From NCBI GenBank assembly GCA_020002185.1, contig CM034533.1, positions 49,617,918 through 49,681,917 on the forward strand: 64,000 nucleotides of DNA, given 5' to 3'. The stretch's first letter is position 1; each line of letters begins with the position of its first letter. Below are positions 1-11,247 of this stretch, piece after piece. Source of the DNA: Paraescarpia echinospica. Its lineage: Eukaryota > Annelida > Polychaeta > Sabellida > Siboglinidae. Under the pieces are notes generated by a model. It did not search any database, was not told the origin of the DNA, and saw only the letters and a program-made list of their open reading frames with translations. Position numbers and translations under genes: made by a program.

Positions 1-581
1 AGGGAAATACAAATATACAATTAAAATTATAAGTTTTATATAAAAAGCAATATCAATTTTTAAGCGTCTTACACTTCAATATTTCCATTCAATTTTGCCA
101 TGAAGATCTCTGATATCATCGTTCGAAAACAGTTTCTAGTGTAATGTGTGATAGGTGAAATGCACAAAACAACTGCTTGAAACTAATCCTACAAAGCAAA
201 TGCCTCCACATTTGTGCTTGCTGTGGGTTATAAAAAGATAATTACACAACAGTGGATGTCTTCAATGCTGTGTAATACAGAACGATATTAATTATATAAT
301 ATTATATTGTAATTTAACCTGAAGTGGAAAGTAACAATGAATATTTTGATTATAGTATATAGCAATGACTACTGCATTGCTACTCAAATGGTAGGTAAAG
401 TGGTTCCATGTAGTAAGTTTCAAGCTATTTATATATGTCTGAAGTATTAAATTCAAACGGTTAGTAGTGATCTGTAAGCGTAATCTCGACAAGCATATAT
501 ATTATTCATGTGAATGAAAGGGAAGGCATACGTTCATATACGACATATAACGTTCTAAAAGACTTGCTGAGAAAAACTTAC
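1..581. other. Intron-like AT-rich DNA 3' of the last EGF exon
   Basis: No coding signal. The segment lies downstream, in minus-strand sense, of the EGF exon at 582. Its stretch near 480-500 ('aatctcgacaagcatat') recurs at about 30490 beside another EGF exon. It therefore looks like intron copied with the exon rather than unique intergenic DNA. Confidence 0.5.
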
Positions 582-689
582 CAGTTTTCACCTGGCACTT
601 GTCTCCAGTGTAGCCTTCTTCGCACGTGCAAATATGTTTTTCTTTATTGCACATTCCGTGATTATTGCAGTCATCATCTGAGTTGCACC
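582..689 (-). CDS. EGF-like domain exon (type I, 108 bp)
   Basis: One EGF-like module of an extracellular or membrane protein. On the minus strand the exon starts after a polypyrimidine/AG (tgtgcccag) and ends at a gtaagt donor. It is phase 1 at both ends, the first Gly codon being split by the intron. The 36 codons contain six cysteines: CNSDDDC, NNHGMC, NKEKHIC, TC, EEGYTGDKC. This fits the EGF pattern with disulphides expected as 1-3, 2-4, 5-6, and has the usual G-Y-T-G turn before Cys6. It is closest to the exons at 19937, 30567 and 37304. No start or stop codon belongs to it. It is the 3'-most exon of the set, and its continuation lies outside the window. Confidence 0.88.
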
Positions 690-812
690 CTGGGCACATC
701 ATAAACTCAAATGCAAAATACACTGACACGTGTTAGAGCCATATTACAGTTGAATTAGTAGTAATACAACATTACTGTAATATTCTTCAGAATTAGAACG
801 TTACTTGATATG

Positions 813-878
813 GTATATATATATATATATATGTGTGTATATGTGTGTGCGTGCGCGCGTGTGTGTATATGTGTATGT
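813..878. repeat. (TA)n/(TG)n microsatellite
   Basis: Run of alternating TA followed by TG/CG dinucleotides in the intron upstream of the first type I EGF exon. Alternating purine-pyrimidine tracts of this kind can adopt Z-DNA, but nothing here indicates a function. Confidence 0.85.
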
Positions 879-1554
879 CCTTCCTTTAATAAACCTTGGA
901 TATGTTATTTAATATAGTAGTAAGAGCACTTTAATTACAAATGTGGACTATATAAGTCCGGTTTAAAAGTGTACCAATGTACAGGTGAGAATTGACACAG
1001 TGATATATGATGCGGATCGACTTGGAAAGACAGTAAGATAAATGGCGTAGAGGAGTGAAAAACGGCATACGGAAGTAGGCTGAGAGGTGACGGGTGAGGT
1101 TGTACTTCAGGAAGAACGTTGACAGGAGGAAGGTAACGGTGGGGGAAAGTGACTGGAGGAAAGGTATGAAGGATGGCTGGTTAGGGAATGAAACAAAAGG
1201 GAAGTTGGCAGAACTGAAGGGAACTGGAAGATTGACTGAATAGAAGGTAACAAGACAGAAGTTAACAACAGTGTCAGAAAGAAAGACGATTCAGCTTAGG
1301 TTTCGAATAATGTGCGTACACCGCTTACTCTGAAAAGAGATACAGTACAAGTGTCTGGCCACGATTTCTGACTGACGGACAACTGATTACTTCCTGCTGA
1401 TATAATATATATATATATATATATATATAAAGCAAAGGTGATATATATATATATGTATATCACCTTTACTATCAATTGCTGCGCCATGCATATTATCTCT
1501 GATTTGTCAACACAACCACGAACTCTAAGTTTATCTATAAATAATAACACTTAC

Positions 1555-1659
1555 CCGGTTCAAGGCACTTGCTTCCAATGTAGCCGTCAGTGCAGCTACA
1601 TATACCAGAGTCCGTTTTGCACATTCCGTGACCTCCACAGTCGGCATCCTTGTTGCAAC
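1555..1659 (-). CDS. EGF-like domain exon (type III, array copy 1)
   Basis: A 35-codon EGF module bounded by an AG acceptor (tttgcacag) and a gtaagtgtt donor on the minus strand, phase 1-1. Cysteines lie in CNKDADC, GGHGMC, KTDSGIC, SC, TDGYIGSKC, so all six are present. The exon is identical base for base to the copies at 2426 and 4149. It is transcribed after those copies and before the exon at 582. Splicing of all five copies in series would keep the frame and yield five successive near-identical EGF repeats. Confidence 0.88.
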
Positions 1660-2425
1660 CTGTGCAAATCATAAACGTAACAGTACATCACAAATTAAGA
1701 ATTCTATAATATTTAAATTGTATCAAACTGCACGGTTGCGATTTGCATGCAACTGTAATTGTACGAGGCGGTGTCGTAGTAGCACAAGTAATCAGACAAG
1801 GCTATAATCTTTGTGTGCTATTACACCACCGTCGAGTAAAAAAAAGTCGTACAGGTGAGAATTGACACAGTGATATATGATGCGGATCGACTTGGAAAGA
1901 CAGTAAGATAAATGGCGTAGAGGAGTGAAAAACGGCATATGGAAGTAGGCTGAGAGGTGACGGGTGAGGTTGTACTTCAGGAAGAACGTTGACAGGAGGA
2001 AGGTAACGGTGGGGGAAAGTGACTGGAGGAAAGGTAGGAAGGATGGCTGGTTAGGGAATGAAACAAAAGGGAGGATGGCAGAACTGAAGGGAACTGGAAG
2101 ATTTACTGAATAGAAGGTAAAACAAGACAGAAGTTAACAAAAGTGTCAGAAAGAAAGACTATTCAGCTTAAGTTTCGAATAATGTGCGTACACCGCTTAC
2201 TCTAAAAAGAGATACAAGTGTCTGGCCACGATTTCTGACTGACGGACAACTGATTACTCCCTGCTGGTATAATATATATATATATATATATATATAAAGC
2301 AAAGGTGATATATATATATATATATATATATCACCTTTACTATCAATTGCTGCGCCATGCATATTATCTCTGATTTGTCAACACAACCACGAACTCTAAG
2401 TTTATCTATAAATAATAACACTTAC

Positions 2426-2530
2426 CCGGTTCAAGGCACTTGCTTCCAATGTAGCCGTCAGTGCAGCTACATATACCAGAGTCCGTTTTGCACATTCCGT
2501 GACCTCCACAGTCGGCATCCTTGTTGCAAC
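2426..2530 (-). CDS. EGF-like domain exon (type III, array copy 2)
   Basis: Second tandem copy of the GGHG-type EGF exon, 105 bp, phase 1-1, with intact AG and GT borders and all six cysteines. It is identical in sequence to copies 1 and 4. No open reading frame with its own start exists, as expected for an internal exon. The flanking palindrome at 2301-2338 lies about 90 bp downstream of the donor in transcript sense and could fold in the pre-mRNA. Confidence 0.88.
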
Positions 2531-3292
2531 CTGTGCAAATCATAAACGTAACTGTACATCACAAATTAAGAATTATATAATATTTAAATTGTATCAAACT
2601 GCACGGTTGCGATTTGCATGCAACTGTAATTGTACGAGGCGGTGTCGTAGTAGCACAAGTAATCAGACAAGGCTATAATCTTCGTGTGCTATTACACCAC
2701 CGTCGAGTAAATAAAAGTCGTACAGGTGAGAATTGACACAGTGATATATGATGCGGATCGACTTGGAAAGACAGTAAGATAAATGGCGTAGAGGAGTGAA
2801 AAACGGCATATGGAAGTAGGCTGAGAGGTGACGGGTGAGGTTGTACTTCAGGAAGAACGTTGACAGGAGGAAGGTAACGGTGGGGGAAAGTGACTGGAGG
2901 AAAGGTAGGAAGGATGGCTGGTTAGGGAATGAAACAAAAGGGAGGATGGCAGAACTGAAGGGAACTGGAAGATTTACTGAATAGAAGGTAAAACAAGACA
3001 GAAGTTAACAAAAGTGTCAGAAAGAAAGACTATTCAGCTTAGGTTTCGAATAATGTGCATACACCGCTTACTCTAAAAAGAGATACAAGTGTCTGGCCAC
3101 GATTTCTGACTGACGGACAACTGATTACTCCCTACTGGTATAATATATATATATATATATAAAGCAAAGGTGATATATATATATATATATATATATATCA
3201 CCTTTACTAACAATTGCAGCGCCATGCATATTATCTCTGATTTGTCAACACAACCACGAACTCTAAGTTTATCTATAAATAATAACACTTAC

Positions 3293-3397
3293 CCGGTTCT
3301 AGGCACATGCTTCCAATGTAGCCGTCAGTGCAGCTACATATACCAGAGTCCGTTTTGCACATTCCGTGACCTCCACAGTCGGCATCCTTGTTGCAAC
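3293..3397 (-). CDS. EGF-like domain exon (type III, array copy 3)
   Basis: Third tandem copy, 105 bp, phase 1-1. It differs from copies 1, 2 and 4 by two bases near the 3' end. One changes the residue before Cys6 from Lys to Met (IGSMC) and the other is silent, so the cysteine framework is preserved. Donor and acceptor are unchanged. Confidence 0.88.
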
Positions 3398-4148
3398 CTG
3401 TGCAAATCATAAACGTAACTGTACATCACAAATTAAGAATTCTATAATATTTAAATTGTATCAAACTGCACGGTTGCGATTTGCATGCAACTGTAATTGT
3501 ACGAGGCGGTGTCGTAGTAGCACAAGTAATCAGACAAGGCTATAATCTTCGTGTGCTATTACACCACCGTCGAGTAAAAAAAAGTCGTACAGGTGAGAAT
3601 TGACACAGTGATATATGATGCGGATCGACTTGGAAAGACAGTAAGATAAATGGCGTAGAGGAGTGAAAAACGGCATATGGAAGTAGGCTGAGAGGTGACG
3701 GGTGAGGTTGTACTTCAGGAAGAACGTTGACAGGAGGAAGGTAACGGTGGGGGAAAGTGACTGGAGGAAAGGTAGGAAGGATGGCTGGTTAGGGAATGAA
3801 ACAAAAGGGAGGATGGCAGAACTGAAGGGAACTGGAAGATTTACTGAATAGAAGGTAAAACAAGACAGAAGTTAACAAAAGTGTCAGAAAGAAAGACTAT
3901 TCAGCTTAAGTTTCGAATAATGTGCGTACACCGCTTACTCTAAAAAGAGATACAAGTGTCTGGCCACGATTTCTGACTGACGGACAACTGATTACTCCCT
4001 GCTGGTATAATATATATATATATATATATATATAAAGCAAAGGTGATATATATATATATATATATATATCACCTTTACTATCAATTGCTGCGCCATGCAT
4101 ATTATCTCTGATTTGACTCTAAGTTTATTTATAAATAATAACACTTAC

Positions 4149-4253
4149 CCGGTTCAAGGCACTTGCTTCCAATGTAGCCGTCAGTGCAGCTACATATACC
4201 AGAGTCCGTTTTGCACATTCCGTGACCTCCACAGTCGGCATCCTTGTTGCAAC
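4149..4253 (-). CDS. EGF-like domain exon (type III, array copy 4)
   Basis: Fourth tandem copy, 105 bp, phase 1-1, identical to copies 1 and 2. Its downstream intron carries a private deletion of about 17 bp, close to the gtaagt donor but leaving it intact. This marks the unit as a distinct genomic copy. Confidence 0.88.
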
Positions 4254-4865
4254 CTGTGCAAATCATAAACGTAACTGTACATCACAAATTAAGAATTCTA
4301 TAATATTTAAATTGTATCAAACTGCACGGTTGCGATTTGCATGCAACTGTAATTGTACGAGGCGGTGTCGTAGTAGCACAAGTAATCAGACAAGGCTATA
4401 ATCTTCGTGTGCTATTACACCACCGTCGAGTAAAAAAAAGTCGTACAGGTGAGAATTGACACAGTGATATATGATGCGGATCGACTTGGAAAGACAGTAA
4501 GATAAATGGCGTAGAGGAGTGAAAAACGGCATATGGAAGTAGGCTGAGAGGTGACGGGTGAGGTTGTACTTCAGGAAGAACGTTGACAGGAGGAAGGTAA
4601 CGGTGGGGGAAAGTGACTGGAGGAAAGGTAGGAAGGATGGCTGGTTAGGGAATGAAACAAAAGGGAGGATGGCAGAACTGAAGGGAACTGGAAGATTTAC
4701 TGAATAGAAGGTAAAACAAGACAGAAGTTAACAAAAGTGTCAGAAAGAAAGACTATTCAGCTTAGGTTTCGAATAATGTGCGTACACCGCTTACTCTAAA
4801 AAGAGATACAAGTGTCTGGCCACGATTTCTGACTGACGGACAACTGATTACTCCCTGCTGGTATA

Positions 4866-4902
<37 letters not shown>

Positions 4903-5073
4903 AAGTAAAGGTGATATATATACACGCACACACATATATATATATATATATAAATATATATAAATATATATATATATATATCACCTTTACTATCAGTTGC
5001 TGCGCCATGCATATTATCTCTGATTTGTCAACACATACGAACTATAAGTTTATTTATAAATAATAACACTTAC

Positions 5074-5178
5074 CCTGTTCAAGGCACTTGCTTCCAATGT
5101 AGCCGTCAGTGCAGCTACATGTACCAGAGTCCTTTTTGCACGTTCCATGACCTCCACAGTCGGCATCCTTGTTGCAAC
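5074..5178 (-). CDS. EGF-like domain exon (type III, array copy 5, diverged)
   Basis: The first array copy to be transcribed and the most diverged. It reads CNKDADC, GGHGTC, KKDSGTC, SC, TDGYIGSKC and ends L-E-Q instead of L-E-P. Six cysteines, phase 1-1 borders and the gtaagtgtt donor are conserved. Substitutions in a functional frame with no damage to cysteines are compatible with purifying selection. The copy probably represents the oldest unit of the array. Confidence 0.88.
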
Positions 5179-5544
5179 CTGTGCAAATCATAAACGTAAT
5201 TGTACATCACATCACGAGGCGGTGTCGTAGTAGCACAAGTAATAAGACAAGGCTACAATCTTCGTGTGCTATTACGCCACCGTCGAGTATGAGTACACCG
5301 GAATGCAGGTCGCAAAGATACCATTTGATATGTATTTCGCACTCCTTATGGTTTTAAGAAATTATAAGTTGTTGGCTGCCTTGACCATCATTATAATCGG
5401 CTTTCAACAACTGACCAATCCATCACGTCACTTGCTGCATAGCAACACCTCCGCCAAGCCATCAAAATGGCTGCCGAACACGTAGCACAGCTAGGATTTA
5501 GCATGGCGAGCATCTATGTGGGTTGGTGTTTCAGGCGGTACCTA

Positions 5545-6820
5545 AAATTGCAATCGCGGAATTTATTATTTTATATCACCGTAAATGTAATAATCTTACT
5601 AACAAAATTAATGTGTTGCTGGATGCACACAAGATTTGTTTGACTTATTGTTGTTTGAACGTTGCAAATGCTCACACTTGCAATGGAATTTAATATGTTT
5701 TGATATCACAGTAAAGATAATAATCTTATCTACAAGTTTGTCGCTTGATGTACACAGAATTTGTTTTTAGTTTTTGATTTATTGCCGTTTGAACATCGCG
5801 AATGCGTAATCCAGCAATGTACACGCGACCGCGGATATAATGCAAGTATAATCATTCACGATGTTCAAACGGCAATAAGTCATAAATTTAGCACAATTCC
5901 TGTGCACATAAAAACATATTAACTTCCGCGATCGCAATTTCATGTACAGCCTGACTGAACATGTCGCACCGCCGCTCGCCGTGATAAAGGATAGGGCGCT
6001 CTCAGCGGCCCTATCTGAGGGGACGTCAGCAACATCTGACGGACTGTGACACCCATATGACCGCGTCGGAGCGGGCTTAGTGTCACGAATTCGCATTGAA
6101 CAGGCTTCATATTTGGCACATTACTTGACAAGTGTTTTACGTTTATGTGTATGAAGTTTCAAAGACATTTAAAATTTCGTTTCACTTAATCTTTAACTTA
6201 AATTAAAGACCCATTGCAACCACAAAGAAACTAACTGCATGTAGTACTCTATAGCTAACCGATGCCCCAATTTCTCATTTTTATTAAACAGTGAACGCTA
6301 TCATGTATTTTAAGGCTTAAACGTGCAATGGATTTTTTATATCATCGCAAAGATAATAATCTCAATCATCAAGTTTGTTGCTGGATGCACCCAGGATTTG
6401 TTTTTAGGTTTTTTAGTTATTGCCGTTTGGATATAAATGAAATGTCGAACATTCGCGATGTTCAAACGGCAATAATTCAAAAAACGTAAACACCATTCTT
6501 GTGTACATCCAGCAACAAACTTGTAGATAATATCATTATATTGATGGTATTATAAAAAAATACATTGTGCGACTGCAATTTCAGATAAAGCTTGACAGGC
6601 CAACCTGCACCGTCGCGCGCTATGATAAAGAATAGAGCACGCTCAGCGGCCCTTACTGCGGGAGCGTCGGCAACATCTGGCGAACTGGTTGTTTTGTGAC
6701 ACGCAAATGACCATGTTTTAGCTGGTTTGGTGACATGATCAACATACTTCATATTTGGCACACTACTTGACAAGAGCATTACGTTTAGGTATATGAAGTT
6801 TCAAAGAAATTGAACAGTTC
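5545..6820. repeat. Cluster of direct and inverted repeats ('TTATTGCCGTTTGAACAT' family)
   Basis: A block of about 120 bp ('gataataatct..gttgctggatgcac..attgccgtttgaacatcgcgaatg') appears forward at about 5545-5660, 5690-5810 and 6310-6440. It appears in reverse at about 5850-5950 and 6450-6590, so the arms can fold back. A second block of about 245 bp with an 'ctcagcggccct' core occurs at 5930-6175 and again, diverged, at 6575-6815. Together they form two tandem copies of a fold-back unit. This looks like a non-autonomous DNA element or a small satellite. Open frames across it (for example 5779-6096, minus) run through the inverted repeats and are not credible genes. Confidence 0.65.
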
Positions 6821-7499
6821 GTTTCACTTAATCTTTAGAAAAGACCAGAGCCACAAATCTCAAGGACTGCTTTTACATATCGACTATAAAACAATTGAAT
6901 GGGGAGGTCTTCCTCCAGCCATAACTCTGTCTTCTGCCAGTTTCGTTCTTATGTCACGGTTACTTTTAACTACATGTATATGCGTTTGTAAAGTTTTATT
7001 AATTTTAGGTCATGTTCATACGGTTGTAATGGTGCATACGATATTTACTATTATCATACTAATATTATTTTTTCAAGTTAATACTTCTATTTCTGGAGAT
7101 ATATGAGTTTCTTTAAACTTTTTTGGCAGTTGGCTTTGGTTTTAACTTACACATGTTTTAGCATAGTTTCCTCTTTTGCATTGTTCTGAATTGGATACTT
7201 TGAGCGCACGTGTGTGTGCATGTGTGTTGAAGGGAGAGGGCAGGAGATATAAGTGTGGGAAAAGAGTATTGAATATTGAACAGAGTACTTGAATTGTTAC
7301 GCCACAACGCCACAAATCCATAGTGAATTTTTAAATGCTACTTGACAATAAACCTTATACTACTATTATTACACCAACAACCGAGCGCGTGGCGTGATCG
7401 GGATACGTTTCAAGATCGGGGCGCTTGCAGACACTCTCTATTATTCGCATTATGTACGGCAAGAAACTGACAATCTACTTATAATCGAGCTGGTGTAAT

Positions 7500-9190
7500 C
7501 TTGCGTGGATAAACGATAAAACATCCCCGCCGAAATCAGCACTCTATAACTACTATAAGCAGCAAGCACAGGCCAGGCTTTGCGCCACGTAAGAGACTTG
7601 GTGGTCTGATAGAACAGGTGAAAGACATGCAGTTGATCAGAAGGAAGCAAACTGTTTCTACCACCGTCTCAAAACAGTATATGGGAACCAATCAAGTGGA
7701 GCCACACCGCTGGTGAGTGCCGATGGAACAACACAACAAACACAATTCTGAAACGATGGGTGAATATTTTAATGATGTACTAAATGGATCATCAATTATT
7801 TCATTGGCAGCATTCGACGAAATTACACAACATCCCCCCCATTATCCATGAACTAGACACATGTCCAAGCATCGAGGGAACCACTGAGGCGATTAAAACG
7901 CTAAATGGAAAAGCTTCAGGTCCTGGTACAATTGCTGCAGAACTATATAAACACGGAGGGATGTGTTTGAAGCTCACTAAATGATTTGTCCAACTCTTCA
8001 CCGTCATCTGGAACAGCAGATCCGTCCAGATGCATCGCGTATTCACATCTAAAACAAAAGGGGGACAGGTCCATCTGCGACAACACCGTGGCATGTCACT
8101 ACTATGCATAGCTGGCAAAATACCCGCTGGGATTATGCTAAATCAACTGGTACACCACCGAAGACATTCTACCAGAATGCAAATGCTGCTTCTGTGCAGG
8201 ATGTGGTAGCACTGGTATGCTCAATGCGATGAGACAAATACAAGAATAGTGTCATGAATAAAACTGAATAGAACTTTGTAAACTACTGAGAAAAGGTGGC
8301 TGTCCCAGCGTATTTGTGAACATAGTTCGCTCCTTCCACGAAGACATGGTGGCCATTGTCCAATACAAAGGAACCTCTTTAAGATACATTTCCTGTAAAG
8401 AAGGGCAATAAGTGTCATTGTCAATGATATTATCCATCTGCTACAAGATGCTTTCCGCGACAACGTGCCCGCCTTGGAAAAACAAGCGCATATTTGAGCA
8501 GACTAACAAAGCACCAGTGGAATGAACGTGGTTATACGCTTGAGCACAAACAGTAATGTACACTGCTGTATGGAGGCATGGATCCCATATCGACGCCATA
8601 TCAGACGATTAGAGCATTTCCACTTGCGCTGCCCATACGGCAGATTGCGGGTGCGGACATCAAATAGTAAGATATGGTGCCGAATACTGAGGTGCGGGAC
8701 AAATGCGAAACGCGTGGTATCCAATTTTACATCCAACGCGCACAATTACGATGGTCTGATCACTTGATCCGCATGACGGATGACCAAAGGTGCTCTTCTA
8801 CGGTCAATTGTAGATTGGTTGGGGTTCACGATTTGGGCAACAAAAGGGCTACAAAGATATCATGAAGGGAACGCTGAAGTCATTCGCCATCAGCCGCGAC
8901 ATCCGGATCAAGAGGCTGCAACTAATCGCCCCCTCTGGCGTCACGTCTACACGACTGGCCTGCAGGACTTTGAACAGAAGCGGCGTCAACAGTTCAAAGA
9001 CAAAAGAATGCAGCAAAAGAATGGGCAAACTCCGCCGAGACATATGATCACCTATGACTGTTATTTATGGTCGGCAAGGCGTTTCGCGCATCGGCCTACA
9101 CAATCAAAAAAGGACTACATCCGGGGTTCGACGGCTCACTCAATTCATTCAAGGTAGAAGCATGAGGAAACTGTCATTTTATACATTGCC
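7500..9190 (+). pseudogene. Decayed LINE (APE/RT type with C-terminal zinc-finger-like tail), copy 1
   Basis: Remnant of a non-LTR retrotransposon ORF2 on the plus strand, broken by many frameshifts. Readable pieces in order are a pre-RT segment at 7560-7750 (KEANCFYHRLKTVYG..SSGATPL), 'AIKTLNGKASGPG' at 7888-7930 from the RT N-terminal region, 'VNIVRSFHEDMVAIVQYKG' at about 8308-8365, 'RWSDHLIRM' at about 8750, and 'RPLWRHVYTTGLQDFEQKRR' at 8930-8990. The last is followed by a Tyr-Asp-Cys tail typical of the C-terminal zinc-finger region. No intact FADD/YADD catalytic block is visible. Domain order and wording match the LINE at 16985-19495, so the two belong to the same clade. The element is dead. 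The clade is not named here because the best blocks are missing. Confidence 0.72.
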
Positions 9191-9199
9191 ATACATAGG

Positions 9200-11140
9200 C
9201 AACTTGATGCTACCGTTACATGTTTAAAAATGTATTAAAAAAACCACGAAGGCGGCCATCAGATAACGTATAAACATAATTAAACTAAAATGTTATATGT
9301 TTTCATACATAGACAATTTGATGTTACCTTTACCGACTAAATGTAAAGAAACCAAGATGGCGGCAACAATCAATATTGTCCGCACGAAAATGAAGATATA
9401 ATTTAATATAATAGTTTTATTATGAAAGATATGACACAGACATGATTACAATGTCATGGTATGTTTTCATATATAGATAAATCAACTGTACCGTTATTTA
9501 TTTGAAAAAATTAAAGAAAGCAAGATGACGGTCATATACGTGCAACCAGCACTTACCATACGAAAACGTAAAAATGCAATTATTCTAATATTTTTGAAAA
9601 CCAGATAAGGTTTACACATTGATCATTCTATACGTTGCATAGGTAATTTGAAATCGCTATTATTGATAAGAAAACGTGTAAAAAAGATGGCCACCATGTG
9701 TGTACCTAGATTGTTCGCATGAAAGCTTAACATTCAACTTATTCGTACGTTTTCGCAGGGAGATATGACACCAATATTATTAAACTGAATTACCTACATT
9801 TTCAATTTAAAGCTACCGTTATTTAGTTGAACATGAAAACAAGATGGTGACCACGTAAGTACAACCAGAATAGACCGCATGAAAACATAAACATCATTGC
9901 GACTTTTTTACAAACATATCAGGTACAAACTTGGCTACGAAAATGGAAAACTCAAATTATCCTGATATTGTCGTACCCAGATATGGTATAAACATGATTA
10001 AGCTGTCATTTCTTCAACATTATATCATATGTTTTGTCTGTTGTATATTATTTGATGCGAAGATGCATAACTATTTAAATCTGAGAAATGTATTGAAACC
10101 AATGTTTAATACATCTTAATACAAACTCTTAAACAAAGGTTATAACACATCAATTAACATTGTCACTTAATAGACAGACAGTGGTGGATGTTTGTGTACG
10201 AATAGTCTTCGCGCATTAATTGCAGCGTGTCTGGATATTTCCCAGATGGCGAGATGGTGTTCGATTGAGCAGGTCTGCCAGAGAGTAAAGTGTAAAGCAC
10301 TTTGAGTTGTCCTGGGGACTGGATACTGCGCTATATAAGAACTTACATTTGTTTTACTTTACATGCCGCTTTCTAATAACCCAACGACGTAGACACAAGT
10401 ATGCATTATATGCAAGTCTGCATTGAATATCCATGCAATTTCAACAATAACATTAACCATGACATAAAATAATCATCATAACGCTCATATCAAACTCGAA
10501 AGATCACGATTCTAGAGTGCATAGCACAAGTGTTGTTTGGAAAAAACAGCATGCGTAATATTATGCGCTCCAACTGCATTGGAAACACACGTTTTGTATT
10601 CACAGGAAATATATCACTGTGCTTCAAACATGTTGCTATTTTAACAACAACAACATATATATGGCCGCCATCTTACAAGTTTTCCATTATCTTTTAAAAT
10701 AAATAACCGTCGAATTCGTTAAACAAGAAAATATAACAATGGGAGAATGGGCTGATTGTAAAGAGTTCTGGTGGCAATGTTGGTTGTTTCCATATGGCCA
10801 CAATCTTTACATGTTTTCAGATAAATAACGGTATCATTAAATTGCCTATATACAACAATATACAAAGTGACATGTTTGAATCTTATCTGGATGCGAACAT
10901 ATCAGATTAAGTTGATTTTTACATTTGTATGCATACTTTATTGGTTTATCGGTTATGTGGCTGCCGTCTTGCTTTCCTTACATTTTTCAAATAAATAACT
11001 GTAGCATCATGTTGTTTATTTGTGGAATCTTATAACGTAGCAGTTTAATCATGTCTGTACCTTATCGGGTTGCGAAAATATATGAACAAGTTCGGACATT
11101 CTGCGTTGTTCTGATATGGCCGCCATCTTGCTTTAGTTAC
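9200..11140. repeat. Degenerate 'AAGATGGCGGC' repeats in two opposed arms
   Basis: A repeat of roughly 150-200 bp combines 'gttatttatttgaaaaa', a short spacer and 'caagatggcggc'. It occurs forward at about 9250, 9355, 9520, 9690 and 9840, and in reverse at about 10660, 10790, 10970 and 11115. The region is therefore a very large imperfect inverted repeat centred near 10.25 kb. Units are well diverged. The short ORF at 9931-10119 is not conserved with anything and is probably chance. The same motif family recurs around 42.1-42.7 and 47.8-48.9 kb. Confidence 0.6.
10220..10372 (+). mobile_element. SINE or LINE 3'-tail-like fragment
   Basis: A moderately GC-rich island in AT-rich DNA ends with 'gtaaagcactttgagttg', then 'gctatataagaact' and a T-rich 'acatttgttttact' tail. 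This is the typical look of the 3' tail shared by L2/CR1-group LINEs and the SINEs they mobilise. It sits at the centre of the inverted 'GATGGCGGC' repeat region. No tRNA-like A/B boxes could be identified with confidence, so assignment as a SINE is tentative. Confidence 0.4.
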
Positions 11141-11247
11141 ATTTGTGTAATTCATGTAATGGATTAGTATGTGTTTTAATGGATAACATGTCACAGGTGG
11201 TTTATGTCTTGACACCTTTCAGAACATTCTGGAGAAAGACCCCTTAC

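Larger units (their letters stand above)
979..5290 (-). repeat. Five-copy tandem array of an EGF exon plus intron (about 860-bp unit)
   Basis: Units start at about 979, 1849, 2720, 3587 and 4443, each at the same 'gtacaggtgagaattgac' block, giving periods of 870, 871, 867 and 856 bp. Each unit holds a purine-rich stretch, an AT palindrome bounded by AAAGGTG/CACCTTT, one 105-bp EGF exon on the minus strand, and a 3' block ending near 'ccaccgtcgagta'. Palindromes lie at 1434-1467, 2301-2338, 3166-3205, 4039-4076 and 4907-4988. Introns of units 1-4 differ by only a few substitutions. Unit 4 lacks about 17 bp near 4114. Unit 5 is the most diverged and lacks about 70 bp near 5210. Near-identity of non-coding as well as coding DNA means very recent duplication or ongoing conversion. 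An assembly artefact is less likely, because each copy has private differences. Confidence 0.93.

Noticed and set aside
1296..1550. Frames with long Tyr-Ile runs (also 2168-2362, 3073-3412, 3906-4100, 4796-5008, 19501-19725)
   Set aside because: They translate (TA)n tracts and AT palindromes; the only coding signal nearby is the EGF exon on the minus strand.
979..5290. CRISPR-like or satellite interpretation of the regular repeats
   Set aside because: Units are about 860 bp, nearly identical throughout, and contain a spliced exon; no short repeats with unique spacers.
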